64,000 nt of DNA from Rhynchonema sp. JSB1_4 (lineage: Eukaryota > Nematoda > Chromadorea > Monhysterida > Xyalidae). The notes below the pieces were generated by a model. The model saw only the letters and a list, made by a program, of their open reading frames with translations, made no database searches and was not told the origin of the DNA. How positions within the stretch are numbered: position 1 is the first letter of the stretch; each line of letters begins with the position of its first letter. The position numbers and the translations under genes are program-made. The stretch covers positions 1 through 64,000 of the forward strand of contig JASAMV010007903.1 in NCBI GenBank assembly GCA_030248065.1, given 5' to 3'. Positions 45,901 to 57,400 of this stretch are shown in pieces.

Positions 45901-48900
45901 GCTTGGAAACACTTCCGTTTTACAATAAACCGTGAATTGATAAAATGGCAGATTCCTTTTTCCTTCAGATGAACCCAGACGCGAAACAACTGATTCCGGA
46001 CTCAAGTGCTGATCCGAATCCCGTGGACATACACGATCTCGAAATGCCCGGATCTTCAAGTGGGTTTTTTTCTGTTCAATCGACTAAGCTTGGTCGAGTG
46101 GTTTTTGACACTCGTGGCTTATGACTATATATTGTGTGATTATGTTCTATGTATTTAGACGCACGGAACGCCAACAAACAACGAAAACCGGTGAAACGCG
46201 CAAGTATGGAGAAACTGGATGTTATTGCGGACGTTCGTTTCGATGCTGTTTGTGATTTCTTCTACAAAAATCATGCCTTTGTCTTAAGATGGTATGAAGT
46301 GATAAAATAGAACCGAAGCCGATTGTTTTCAGACGTCGCTCAATTCGATCGATCAACAACCGGCCTTCTCTCGATCTTTCGATGCTCACATGGTTAATAG
46401 TCACAAATTTGTTCTGGTGCTAGATTTGCACCCTTCCTCATCATCACATCGATTTCAATATTTTTCAAACCTCAGGCATTTTTACAGGCCAGTGCCGACC
46501 GACATAATGTTGACGACCCGAGCTTTCACTCGGTTTCCGATATGGGCGGGCGCACTCGAAAAGGTCTGTACTCTCTTTCCAGTTTAATTTTTTGCATTTT
46601 GCCAATTACCCAAACCGAACTGTATTTACAGTCCCGTCAGTGGACGAGGATTTCTTCGATTTGCTCAGTCGCGTGCAAGGCAAACGTATCAACGATCAGC
46701 GATGCGATCCGATATCGATTGAATCACATAGGGAACCGCAACCCAGAGCTGTGGATGTGTTCAGAACTGGTTAGTGCGTGCCTGCTCACTAGTCGACTTG
46801 TTACTGGCGCCCATGGTTATATATGGATCATACTGGCTTTTTGACGCATTTTGGGCTTCACACCAAATCGCACAACATTTTCTTGTATTTTTCTGCATGT
46901 TGCTAGCAAACGCACATCTGGGGCACCGGTGTTTCCAATTCTGGCTTTTTGTTCGTGTGGTGTTGTTTGTTTTGTCAAAAAATGGTTTGGCAATTTTTGC
47001 TAATTAGCATTGTGATGGCTGGCAGAGTGTACTCACTCACGCGATTTGGTGGCGTTTGATATTGTGTTCTATTGGTTACTGCACTTGGCCACACACAGTT
47101 AGGGTTAGAGGTCGGGGGGGTACCCGACACCCGACATCTGGAAGTACCCGACACCCGACACCCGACATCTCAGAAAAAAAGCCGACACCCGACAGTTGCA
47201 AAAAAACCCGACACCCGACATCTAGTTTTTGAAAAAAAACCCGACACCCGACACCTGTTTTTGGACCAAAAACAGGCAAATTTTTGCTTATTTGCATCAT
47301 TTGTGCAATTTTTTGGCTCAAGTTACTGAATTCAAGTATTTTCACACGAAATAAACACCAAAATGTCACATTCTGCGTCATCGGAAACATTCGGTTCGAA
47401 GAAAATTTTCTCTCAGAATTCTTCTCTCAGCAAAACTGATGTTTTGAACCGTAAGTGTCGGGTGTCGGGTCCCAAAAAACCCGACACCCGACATCTGGGG
47501 GTACCCGACACCCGACACCTACACTTTTTTGGCACCCGACACCCGACAGCCGACATCTCTCTAACCCTACACACAGTCACTCTCTTTGTAGTGAACCTGA
47601 AACCCTTTACGGCGAACATTTGTGAGAAGTTCTTGTCCCCAATCTTTCGTTAACCTCCTAATATTGACTGCACCGTAAATATTTTTATGGCGCTTGAAAT
47701 GGCGAGCCCTGATCATGTCACTGTATAGAGGATGGACTGGACTGTGCTCGATATGGCAACACCTGTAGTACTGTTCACAAACAGGCGCACCAGCCACAAG
47801 CTCGCGTCGTCATCGCGTTCTCAATTCACTGCGACGTCGTTGGCTGAATGCGAATGCGTTTGAACCGATCAATGAAGAACATCAATCGATTGATCATTCA
47901 GTCAGCAGTGAGACGCAATCAATCGATACGATCGGGAAGCGAAAGGGTCGGAAACGTCGTAGCCTGGCATCATTCCTGCCTGGTGCCTCCTCGACACCAG
48001 CTGTACCACAAAGACGACAGGTCGCCTTGATGAATCAGGAAGAAGATGCTGCCATTCAAAAATTGGATCTGATATCCGATCAATCGGGACTGAGCCAATC
48101 GTCAACGCTGAGCGATCACGGTGATCGATTATCAATCCGATCGGCCGATGACCCGCATGGATTCGATCGGCGATCAGTCAATCAATATCGACATTATCTG
48201 TTCCAATCCAGTTGTCGTGAGTTTATTTGTGTTTATGTTTGGAAGAATGAAAGCATGAGTACAGTATGTTTTGTGTTGTTGTGGTTAGGAACTAGATTTG
48301 TAGTTTTGCACGTGACCTATGCACACTTCAGTTGTTTCACTACTGTCTCTTGCATAATTCTGGGCTTTTTGTTAGCACGTTGTCTTTTTTTGTAGCATGT
48401 TGTTAGCAGAGGCACTTCAGTACGCAACGCCCAATATACCCGACTACAATAATCCTGAAACCTACCTAATTACTAGTATCTGGTCATCTGAGAAACAAAT
48501 GTGAATTTCCAATCTGCAGTCCATCGTTCACTGCAGGTTCGAACCCGTTCGCCGAATGTCAGACACGCGACGAATGGCTGGATATGATCAGGGACATGCA
48601 GGCAAGGAGGATGGACGATCAACGTGCTTTGTTGCCGGGACTGCTCAACCCTGATCAGGTTCATTTTCTTTTTTTTGAAAGAATACCACCCCCGCAATTG
48701 GGCTCGTGTTGGCGTATTTTTACCTGACACATTTAGTGAAGTGATTCTCTGTACAGTGAAGGAAATTGAAGGATATTTTGGTCCCTAATCAGCCGTTTAC
48801 ATCCTAATGACCACGATATGGTGGGTGATTGCTCTTTACAGTGATAAAAAATGGCGAGTCCCGCCCGATCATGTCACTCAAAGAAGGTCGACTGCAGTTC

Positions 48901-50214
48901 AAATCTTTCGCGCCGACATGTAAAAAAATTATTTTTCCATGTTGTTTTACCCGCAAATGTCATCACATAGGTGTTGGCCAATCACGCACTGAACAACGGC
49001 GTAGCGCCCTCATCATCACGCAGTGTCACTGATGTTGCAAGCAGTAGTGTGAATGCAGTCAATGCACGAATGTTGGTCAATGGCAGTGTGCAGGGTAAGT
49101 GAGTGGATGGGGATTGAGCTGGAGTGGCGCAATAATTATAACATTTAACTTGTTGTTATGTTGGCATCAAGCCTGGTGATCGGGTTGGTCTTGTTGTTTT
49201 CCCCGATCAAATCAACCCAGTTAACAGACGGTGCTGGAGCGAGTGGTGGCAGCGGTACACCATCGACACGCAAGAGTCTGTCCAAGAGCCAATCTCAACC
49301 ATGCAGTCGGGCGAACAGTGCGCGAAGAAAGAACACTACGTCAAATGATGAGGACTTCATTGAATTGTTGATCAGATGTCAGGTGAGGGCCAAGTATAGG
49401 GAATTGCTTTGCGTTGTGGGCACCGATTTCAGTCAGCATGAGGAGGATAGATTGTCGTGAAAACATGGAAGGGAGCAACCAAGCACGTTGCTCAAGTAGG
49501 GCAGATCAAAAACTTGACTCCATGGTTCGATTCAGTCAACTTGGGTGCAGACACAGTTGGGTGAGAAATTTCTTCCGGATGCTAGTTCAGGTAAATCAGA
49601 TCGTCTGCTGTGGCTCGGACTTTGATCAAATCAAATTAAATGAACAAAATCGCACAGGACACGCGAATCGAAGAGCAACGAGGCGAGCTACCAGGCAAAT
49701 CGGGTGCTCGTCGATCGGCCTCATTGGCGCACGCCGCACCGCCGTTGCCTGAGGATGACGTGTTCTTTCAGATGCTGATGAAGGCACAAAGTGATCGGTC
49801 GGTGTTGGGAGGAGTTGGATAACGACCGTTGGCTAATGGTTTTGTCGTCAAATAAAGTCGTCGAACACAGAGCCCCAAATGAGCGCGAAAATAATACATG
49901 TGTTTGACGACAAAATGTGACGACATTACTTTGAGCCCGGCCGTTGACTTTGTGACTTCCGCAGTGTATTTTTGGCTGAAGTTTACATACAGCTTCAAAA
50001 ACAGGTGTGCGCCAGCTGAGTGTAGCATGTTTGTTCATGTTTGGTTGCGCAATGGTACCAAAACAGGATAATTTTATGTATTACGTTTGTGAATTGTTTC
50101 TAATTTTACAGATTCGACGACCAACGCACGGCGCTGAATCGAACATCAAGCGACAAAGCCAAGAAAAAGAATCCAAACAGTCCTGCCGGTGACGGGCCCA
50201 GTACGAGCAGCTGA
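30917..50214 (+). CDS. GPSM2: LGN/Pins (GPSM2-like) spindle-orientation adaptor
   Basis: Cortical polarity protein linking G-alpha-i (GoLoco motifs) to NuMA/Insc (TPRs). The ATG at 30917 is in good context (GACCATGG). Twenty exons close in frame at 920 aa: 30917-31040, 36822-36972, 37517-37652, 38033-38247, 38494-38617, 38690-38805, 38890-38993, 39519-39703, 45790-45882, 45969-46059, 46159-46232, 46333-46392, 46488-46563, 46632-46769, 47785-48216, 48537-48658, 48971-49094, 49228-49382, 49658-49797 and 50112-50214. TPR hallmarks are LSAIYSQLGNAYFYVGTYTK, GEAKASGNLGNTLKMMGRF, ISRALYNLGNVYHAKGK, MGRTWGNLGNTLYLLGEF and RRAYSNLGNAHIFLG. Four GoLoco motifs end in the critical Gln-Arg: FFDLLSRVQGKRINDQR, WLDMIRDMQARRMDDQR, FIELLIRCQDTRIEEQR and FFQMLMKAQSDRFDDQR. 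Exon 3 ends AAG|GCGAGT, a GC donor. Introns 1 and 8 (5.8 and 6.1 kb) are full of transposons. Human LGN is about 680 aa; the linker here is longer. Confidence 0.95.
31316..31749. mobile_element. TACCGTAAAAACCTAAATA element (CCCCCC-rich)
   Basis: Ends TACCGTAAAAACCTAAATA on the left, and the complement TATTTAGGTTTTTACGGTA on the right. Subterminal units repeat AATAGAGCCCCCC and GGGTCAGTGAATTAATAGAG. Nested in 31104-32393. A related inverted copy is at 32451-33240. Confidence 0.7.
31806..32239. mobile_element. hAT-like MITE, 8-bp duplication CCTACCAT
   Basis: Ends CAGTGTAGTGGC on the left, and GCCACTACACTG on the right. Perfect flanking CCTACCAT (31798-31805, 32240-32247). Subterminal array of GGTTGCAAGGTACC units at both ends, inverted. 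The interior contains GCGCGCGGAGCGCGCG and an AT-rich core. Confidence 0.8.
32451..33240. mobile_element. TACCGTAAAAACCTAAATA-family copy, interrupted
   Basis: Left CGTAAAAACCTAAACAG, right CTGTATTTAGGTTTTTAC. It shares the interior TTAATACACTAC...TGTATAGGGGATGTTAC with 31316-31749 in the opposite orientation. It is split by the hAT-like element 32731-33140, and its extreme ends are eroded. Confidence 0.65.
32731..33140. mobile_element. hAT-like MITE, 8-bp duplication TACACTAC
   Basis: Ends CAGTGTAGTTCCTGG on the left, and CCAGGAACAACACTG on the right. TACACTAC on both sides (32723-32730, 33141-33148). Comparison with the uninterrupted sequence in 31316-31749 confirms the empty site. Subterminal repeats GGTACGTCTGTTCCCCCTCC; the AT-rich core has CCTAAAATAGGCATTTTTAGG. 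Confidence 0.85.
33262..33890. repeat. Array of CTATCTATCGTCAACA repeats in both orientations
   Basis: At least seven forward copies of ATCTATCTATCGTCAACA between 33342 and 33740, and three inverted copies between 33763 and 33873. The first block is bounded by GTGTAGTACGTGGTCAG on the left, and CTGACCAAGTACTACACTG on the right. It therefore looks like another CAGTG-type element (33262-33753) followed by a partial inverted copy. No matching target duplication found. Confidence 0.65.
33951..34794. mobile_element. hAT-like MITE, 8-bp duplication GGATGGGG
   Basis: Ends CAATGGTGTAGCTGG on the left, and GGGTAGCTACACCACTG on the right. GGATGGGG on both sides (33943-33950, 34795-34802). Its own subterminal unit is ACAGTAGGTAGGTTGCCGCC, repeated at both ends. 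Contains the nested element 34279-34710. Confidence 0.78.
34279..34710. mobile_element. hAT-like MITE, 8-bp duplication TCGGCTGG, nested
   Basis: Ends CAGTGTGGTGGCAGG on the left, and CCAGCCACTACAGTG on the right. TCGGCTGG on both sides (34271-34278, 34711-34718). Subterminal units are ACCCAAGATACCCC on the left and CTCGAGATAGATACCC on the right. The interior matches that of 31806-32239 (GCGCGCGGAGCGCGCG). Confidence 0.8.
35378..35855. mobile_element. TAGGGTTAG element, copy 1, with conserved first-exon ORF
   Basis: Ends TAGGGTTAGAGAGATGTCGG on the left, and CCGACCTCTAACCATA on the right. Subterminal arrays of GTCGGGTGTCGGGT. On the minus strand it encodes MSHSAPSETFGSKKIFSQNS, then a segment ending DVLNR at a GTAAGT donor. 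Other copies: 47100-47569 and 51924-52333. Flanks ATAATGAC and GTAAGGAC match at 6 of 8 positions. Confidence 0.75.
35894..36235. mobile_element. Palindromic MITE, TTA duplication (PIF/Harbinger-like)
   Basis: Ends GGGCGCCCTTAGTCACAGTG on the left, and CACTATGACTAAGGGCGCCC on the right. TTA on both sides (35891-35893, 36236-36238). The interior is made of CATTTCCATTTTCCA phrases in both orientations, giving a near-complete foldback with GACTAAGG repeated at the centre. Confidence 0.72.
36440..36775. mobile_element. hAT-like element, right end missing
   Basis: Starts CAGTGTAGTTCCTGGGGGGG, has GGTACACTAATTTCCCC subterminal units and the same CCTAAAATGGGCATTTTTAGG core as 32731-33140. It runs to about 50 bp from the exon 2 acceptor of LGN without a CACTG terminus. 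Confidence 0.6.
37017..37460. repeat. TACCGTAAAAATCTAAATAG left end plus GGAAAAAACCG repeats
   Basis: Located in LGN intron 2. The left end matches the TACCGTAAAAACCTAAATA family. The interior has several GGAAAAAAACCGTTTTTT phrases in both orientations, like those at 59535-59960. The right end is not clear. Confidence 0.5.
39888..41095. mobile_element. hAT-like element with GGGATTGAAAACC/ATCCCGATCC repeats
   Basis: Ends CAGTGTTCAAACGGGATT on the left, and AATCCCGTTCGAACACTG on the right. Flanking 8-mers GTTTTGAT and GTTCTGAA match at 6 of 8 positions. Subterminal arrays of ATCCCGATCC/CGGGATT. Contains the nested element 40439-40854. In LGN intron 8. Confidence 0.7.
40439..40854. mobile_element. 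TTAA-flanked MITE
   Basis: Ends AGGGCGTGTCTAACGTCTTC on the left, and GAGACGTTAGACGTACCCT on the right. TTAA on both sides (40435-40438, 40855-40858). Inverted ends extend about 35 bp (to AACCCCGTGTTTT). Nested in 39888-41095. Confidence 0.7.
41100..44440. other. LGN intron 8, remainder
   Basis: No LGN exon could be found here. A minus-strand open frame (41826-42287) has a Cys/His pattern, discussed in the findings. The rest is AT-rich, with a CCGGAAAATAT/ATATTTTCCGG inverted motif around 43440-43720. Confidence 0.4.
44459..44560. repeat. Tandem repeat, 31-bp unit, three copies
   Basis: Unit GATACCGGATACCCAAAATC plus TAAAAGTTTCG, repeated three times with the last unit diverging, followed by further GATACC phrases to about 44840. 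Confidence 0.75.
44850..45120. mobile_element. Fragment of the hAT-like family core, inverted
   Basis: GTCCGGAGGGGGAGATAG, then the reverse complement of the core seen at 36540-36770 (AAAAAGTCACTTTTTGAGG, GGGTATTTTGGCGACTTG, CATTTTAGGCCTA). Ends GGGGGAGATAGTGTAGAGTG. In LGN intron 8. Confidence 0.6.
47100..47569. mobile_element. TAGGGTTAG element, copy 2, 8-bp duplication CACACAGT
   Basis: Ends TAGGGTTAGAGGTCGG on the left, and CTCTCTAACCCTA on the right. Perfect flanking CACACAGT (47092-47099, 47570-47577). Plus-strand frame from 47363: MSHSASSETFGSKKIFSQNS, continuing to DVLNR at a GTAAGT donor. In an LGN intron (exon 14 to 15), same orientation as the gene. Confidence 0.82.
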
Positions 50215-51433
50215 TGTTTTGTCACGCTTCAAATGTTTCATTGAAACAAATCGTCGGTTTTTTTCAATTTCATAATATTATTGAACGAGTACACCACATA
50301 TCCATGTCTTATAAAAATTATCAAATCAACCCCGCCCAATGTATTACAATTGACTGTCCCCCAAATACGTCGTGCTATCGCCTACGCCAATGCCACATTT
50401 TGCATGTGCACGTGATCCCAATACACCAAAGTTGTAAAACATGATCCAGTTTTGACGTGACATGCTTTTGGTGAAAGGATTCCTCTCGGTTTGCTCTTGT
50501 ATCCTTCCGTTATTGTAGAATGACCCCACGCACCAGTGTTCTCCATAAAAGTTTGTCGACGTTTTATCTACCAAATTATGTACCTAAGCTGCTCGTACTC
50601 TTTTGTATCCATGTGTCTATATCATTCATATTCAACTCCAAACATTATTGCCCGCACCGTTTCGAAGCGCGTTTTCACATGTTTGCTACTGTGCAACTGC
50701 TTTCTCTCTTAATTTGCTACTGTTCTGCTTTTCTTTTGCGTATTGTTTTGCTGCCTTCCGGGCTGTCTTATCTCTAAATCTAGACAAAATGATTTGGTTG
50801 GTTTCTGGTTGTACTGTTACTGGGTATTGATTCCTGTTGCATTTGAAAACTATGATTCTGTACTTTGTGCAAGACTTTCGTTTGGCTAATTATTCGGCTC
50901 GTTTACTATTGTTGTTCATTGAAACTCATTTCTGTTGCGCTTTTTTGAAGACTTTAGACCCTGTTTGGTTGCTGTACTGAGATCTTTGCTCTAGCTGCTT
51001 TTTTCATCGGAATTTTGTTAGTTTCACCGAATTGGTTTCAAGTTTAACGGAATTGGTTTCCGGAAAATTTCGGTGTTGCACTTTTGCAACAACTGCTATG
51101 GTTTGATGATGATGATTAATAATTTATAAACCAGATCTTCCATACCCAAATGTTATCGTTTGTGAGCACCGTTTCTTACTATGTACGCTGTTGCTGTTGT
51201 GTAATGTGTATATTTACGCTGTCCATAAAACGCTGTTCTGTTACACCGCTAATCACCGCTATCATCCAGTGTGTAAAAAATGTTGTGTTCTTTTTCGTTT
51301 GATAAAAAGTACAAAAATTGTCGAAGATGAATATTCAGATTTTGTAGAATCATGGTGTTATGCCAAAGTCAAATGTTACTGAAACCGGGGTTCACTTTTT
51401 ATTCTGAATTATCAAGCGATTTTTTTGTCCCAG
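50215..51433. other. Intergenic between LGN and exportin-5
   Basis: 1.2 kb, T-rich on the plus strand. It must contain the LGN 3' end and the exportin-5 promoter/5'UTR. A CCCAG acceptor immediately before the exportin-5 ATG hints that the leader is spliced. No other gene seen. Confidence 0.45.
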
Positions 51434-54400
51434 ATGTCTGATGTTGAGCAGTTCGCGAAGTTGGTGTCGCAGATTTACGCGCCTTCCACAAGTCAACAGG
51501 ACAGAAATTTTGCGCACACGGTTCGGACTTTTGCGAATTTGTTTTGTATTTTTGAAATGAGCGGACGGATATCCAAGCAAATCGTGGCAGCTACATGAAC
51601 CAGTTGATTTCTCGAACAGTTCTTGGGTTGTGGATTTTTCTAATTCTGCGCGCCGCTAATGTGAGGTCGTCTAAGCCAAGGTTTCATTCTGCTGCACTCA
51701 CTGTCTCAATCCTACTTGTTGCTTTCAGACCCTTGAGTCGTGGCGCAATGAACATCCAAATCCGGGCCTGGTCGGATTGCAATGTTTCGAATTGAGCACC
51801 ACAAACACAACTGCCGATGACGATAGTTATGAGACGACGACGCTGAGACACAGTGCATTGCTGTTGGTGGAGTATACGATCAAGTGAGTTGTATGTAACG
51901 AGCTCATGTATGTTTTTGGTGACTAGGGTTAGAGGTCGGGGGGGAGGGGGGTACCCGACACCCGACATCTGAAAATACCCGACACTTGAGAAAAAAGCCG
52001 ACACCCGACAGTTCCAAAAAACCCGACATCTAGTTTTTGGAAAAAACCCGACACCTGTTTTTGGACCAAAAACAGGTAACTTTTTGCTCCTTCGCACTAT
52101 TAGTGCGATTTTTTTATATCAAATTTTCACACAAAATAAACACTAAAATGACACATTCTGCGTCTTCGGAAACATTTGGTTCGAAGAAAATTTTCTCTCA
52201 AAATTCTTTTCTCGGCAAAACTGATGTTTTGAACCGTAAGTGTCGGGTGTCGGGTCCCAAAAAACCCGACACCTGGAGGCACCCGACACCTACACTTTTT
52301 TGGCACCCGACACCCGACATCTCTCTAACCCTATATGGTGCCGCGTGGCCATCTGGTGCATTCGCACTGATGATGGTCTGGTGCATTACCCGTCTGTGAA
52401 AACCAGGTAGAAACGGACAACTGGAAACCCACTTCAGAGCGCCCTTGGCTTATCGTCAAAATTATTGGGTTTGTTTTGCACAGTTATCCAGTCAGTGTGA
52501 TCTGCTGAAAGCTTGTGCTAACCGGATGAAAGCGAACGGATATAGCTATTTTCGCTGTGTTGGAGCGTGTCGCTACATACACTGCATCAGTGAAATAATG
52601 TGCCTGAACGTTGAAAAACAATGATTTAAACAAGAATAAAAGTATTCAATCACCCCATTCAGATACAAATGGCCGAATTTATCCCCGGACGATCGCCAGC
52701 AACTGAAGATCGGCTGTTTTCGTTTAATGGAAAAATTCTACGCGCCTTCCTCTGGTGCGTCGAATCAAGATGCGATCGCGCAGGTGAATTAATTAAGAAA
52801 TATCGTGATGATTTTATAGCTTATCCTCTTTATAGCTCACTTGTGGGGTTGGGTGGTGATTATGACGCTAGCGACAGACTGGGGACCAAAACTATATGTT
52901 GAAAAATAATCACTATATAAAGTTCCCCAATATGAAAAGAATAGAATGTATTTTGAAACCTCACCTGTACCAGTTCCAGGTGTTGTGTCGTTGCGTGGTG
53001 GAAATGTGTGTGCATGAATGGCCCCAGCATTGGCCCCAATTTATGGAGGAATGTGTTGCACTGGCTGCTAATGGGGTGATTTTCTCTTTCATTGTATTTG
53101 ATTTACTTTCTCTTGATTTAATTTTATGTGTTGATATGACTTCAGATTGGTCAACAAATCCTGGTGTTCGGCATCTGGCATCGTCTCATACAAGATGTGT
53201 GCACACTAGCGACTGTACAGGGTACCGAAAGGCGGCCATCTCTTTTTAATTTCGTATCAAAATTTCTTTTCATAAATTTTGCCTTTTTAGTGGCCTGGCG
53301 ACGCAAAGAGCTCAATAACGCGATAATGTTGTGTCTGCCCAGTTGGATACAGACGGCTTGCGATTGTTTGCAGAAGGTTGTCTTTTTTGTGAAAATGAAG
53401 CTGCATTCGGATCAATTTCGAAATTCATTCCTGATTCTTTGTGTCACGTTTGACAAGCATTTTATGATCGTGTATATACTGAATTTTCTTTTCCCGGTAT
53501 TTGTTTGCGTCCACTATTTCAAACGTTATTCCCTAACCTAGATAATTTTTGCAATATGTACGCTCCATTCCTTCTCTTCCAGCACCGCAATGCAACCGAT
53601 TCGCTAACTGTCCACCTGGTGCAATCAGTGTTGCAATTGTTGGCCGAAATCGGTGAGATCTGCCCGGCCCCAGTGCTAGACAATCAAGTACAACGTTGGG
53701 TTGAGTGTGTGTGTCCAATGCTACAATGTGCACCCATGCAGAGGGATGCGGCTAGATGTTTGTGGCAGTTGGCTGCTAGGAAGGTGAATGCATACTTTTC
53801 ACAATTATATCCCAAACTATGAGTTTTGGTAGTGGGTGCTTTTCTAGCGATTCAGGATCGATTTTCTGACTTTTATGCTTTCAGGGTTCCAAAGCGGAAG
53901 AGCTGAAGCCGGTGCTGACGTTATTCGGTATAGACGCAATGCAAGCCATTCTTACAGCAGCTGGGTTGGTTTGGTGGTGCTATCTCGATGCAGCGGTGCC
54001 GTTGGGGCGGGGGGATTTTTGATTTTTGGGGGTATGTATGGGAAATTTCCCGAAAATTGGGCTGGGTACGGGAAAATTTCGATTTCGCGACGACACTACT
54101 GTCTTGATGGAAAGAATGTTTTGTGACGTTCGTATGGCACTATGCAAAAGTAATACCTGAACTTTTTTCGGTTTTAACAGGCATTCAAAGCAAAGAAATT
54201 TACCAAGGATACCACTGAATATCACGCATCCACTTTCCAGCGGTGCAGCAATATCACAGCGTAGCGAGCAACATTACGGGTTTCTCAAAGATCTGTGCTC
54301 ACTTCTCGGCAGCTTGGGGCATCATTTATGCTCATTAACGGTAAATCTGAGGCGTTTGTGGCGCTTGGAAACCAAATTATTCCATTGGTTTTGATTTCAG

Positions 54401-57400
54401 ATGAACAAAGACGGTTCGAAACCAGTGCTGGTCTTGCCCGACACATTCCCGTTGTATTTGAATGCAATATTCGCTTTCTTTCAACATCCGTCACTGGTTA
54501 GTAATGTTTCATGTGATTGGTTTATCACGGATTATATCATGCGGGCTCGACGTCACTCTCCGCGGTCCTCGCTATCAACGCCGATGCCGCCGTGATCAAT
54601 GGCATCGCCGGCCAACGACGTCAACCAACATTTCCCAACCAGTGGAACCAGACATGTGCAAGCCGGAAGTGGCACCACATTGGACTACTGGTCTGCAAGG
54701 ACAATGTGGGAAGGGGCGATGGTCCTCCTGAGCGGCTGGCCACCGCGGCGGAAGATGCACTCCGGACACAACGATCGAAAATCTAACAGTCCGCTTTCGG
54801 ATTTTATGTTACAGCATTCCGCACCGTCTGGTATTGCACCGTTGTACATTGTTGTGCCTATCTGCCTGCGTACATATAGTTTCTGCATGCATGTTGTCTG
54901 TGTCTGTCTGTGCGTTCATCCACGTTCTCCCTCTATCCCGTCCTGGTTTTGTATTTATTTTCATTCCGTAAATTCCACACCCGGTCTTGTAATTACGCTT
55001 CTTCCACTTAACTTTCTTCTTTTATGTGTTACTAGTCGGGACCCGTGCCTACGGCCCGGCTACAGCGCCCGTGCCGTGCCACACCCCCCCCCCCCCGAAG
55101 ACCCGTTAGCATACCCAAAGCTACCCGTGAAAATTGACCCGTCCGCGCCTCCGAGGGAGGAGGCCACACACATACGTCTTCCTGTTTTAGTAGTATAGAT
55201 TGAGTTGGTTCGGGACGCAACCAACAACATGGATTACCGTACATTTGTTTTAAAGATAAGCAGTAATGTAGTTGCACTTTACGCGTTAATGAACATTCAA
55301 CTTTTTTCTCCAGCAATTACGCAACGAAGCTTCCGGTCTGTTGAGCGCGTTTGCGACGCATAATTTTCTCAGTCAATCGCCGGCCTTTCTCAAATTGTTA
55401 CCATCGATTATCAATGAAACGCCGATCGCTGTGAAACCGGTGGGCAAATGGACATCATGTTTTTCTTATTGTCCTTAAGTTTTGTGAGAACCGAGTCCCA
55501 GGACAGAGGACACTATCACCGAAGCAGTTTTGTATTCTTTCTCTCCGCTTGTTGCAAACTGTCAGTTGTATTTCGCAATGTCGGTGATTCAGGCTCCGAA
55601 ATGTGCCGACAATTCTTCGTCTCGTGATCAAATCGCCCATTTCTATGCCCAATTGGACTATGATGACCCAACTGAAATGCACGCCGACGCTGTGCGTAAG
55701 TACTCAAGGAACGTTCTTCCGCTCTCATTGCATTCCATAACTGGTTCTTCCAAATCATTCAGAATTACGCGCGCGTTGTGTGAAGACGCTGACCGAAAGC
55801 ATCAGATTGATTGGATGGCAGACCCTGTTTGGCGCGTTTGATCAATGGATTCGCAACAAAGTTTTGGGTGATTATGAACAAAGTTAGATTTCATTGTTTT
55901 CTGGTTTGTGATGTTTCGTGCTATGGTTGCAACTTGCTCTTGTCACGAGTGACATGAGGCCGTTCCGCGATTTTCAGTCCCTGTGAAGAATGCTCACTAC
56001 ATACAGTGGCGTTTGCGATGGTGACGTCAGATTGGGCATCAACATATCGTTCAAAAATATTCATCTTCATACAAAAGTCAATTTTTCAGTTTCGTCAGAC
56101 GAATGGGAAATGATGAACAAAATTCTCAAACCGTCCTTTGACGCGTTGTCGAAATGCGAACACGCTGATCAAGTAAGACTAATCAGTATTGAAAAACTGG
56201 GAATGTTTCACCAGAAGTCGAGGGAGTTTCTGGCTACCAAAACTGCGTTCAAAAATATCATTTATATTAGAGTCAACAACAATTACAAAAATATTCAAAC
56301 TATGTTTTCCTGCGCCCATGCCAGTTCTACCCGATGTGCGTGGCTTTATTCGACAGTCTGCTATCAAGTGCCGTTTGTCAACAAAACACCAATTGGGCAG
56401 CCACCAATCACTTCCTGTCCACGCTGAGTGCACTGTTCGTGTGCTTGCCCCGCTGCAGCGATAGGTTGCCACGCATTTTGGCATTGGTGGGTCTTGATGC
56501 CTATTTCGTATTGTGTGTTCAGAGAATATAGTCTAAACATCGGGGCTTGAGTTCATCAAAAATGGATGATTGGCTAAACATCTTAGCTTTTAGCAATATT
56601 CGCACCAGGATATCGTCAGCACGAATGCACCGGATGACTATGGCTCAAAATAGACATCAGATCCGGTGTTGTTGCTCTCATAAAAGATCATTTCGCTCAA
56701 GTCTGCATCCCTGTAAGTTCACTTGTCTGTCCAAATTCATTGTGCCAGATTGAACGAATTCTGTCAGCCAAAGAGCCTCCGAATTGTGCCGACCAGCTGC
56801 ACGATGACCTGTTGTTCACACAGCGACACGCATTGAGTGATCTGAATCGCTTGTGCTCCGAGTTCACTAGCACTGCCTTGGTATGTTGGAATTGAAATTA
56901 GTTTGATGGTTTTGGAATTTATTATTGATAACCTAGATGCAGCGCTTGGAATTACTCATGGAAAAGCCTGTTGATTACAAATATATGTTTTTGGTCCATA
57001 CTTTCTGTCCCATTTTGCCAACCTTGTCTGTATTACCACCTGAAACACGTGGTGAAACAAGGCTGATTTTCTGATACTTCAACGCTGTTTTCAAACTTGA
57101 ATTGAAACGTTTTGCGAGTGCTTTGGATTTCGTTGACAGGGGCCAATCGTAATACAGATCAACACTTTTGCCAGATGTACGCCGAGCCAATCTTCAACCT
57201 GGCGCAGTCAGTGATGAGTGATGTGAGCCTGATGCAGCAAGCACAATTGTTGCAATCGCTAACCGCGTTGTCCAATGGATTCACTGATGTTTCACAGCAA
57301 TACTTGTTCCTACAGACGGCGCTGCAACGTACGGCTGTGTATTTGGCGGGAATGAAACAGTGAGCGTTTTCTTATTATTTTCGTTGTTTCTGTGTTGGTG

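Noticed and set aside
47072..47653. PDTRHPT-type repetitive proteins on both strands
   Set aside because: Translations of the CCCGACACCCGACA arrays of the TAGGGTTAG element; only the short MSHSASSETF exon inside looks protein-like.
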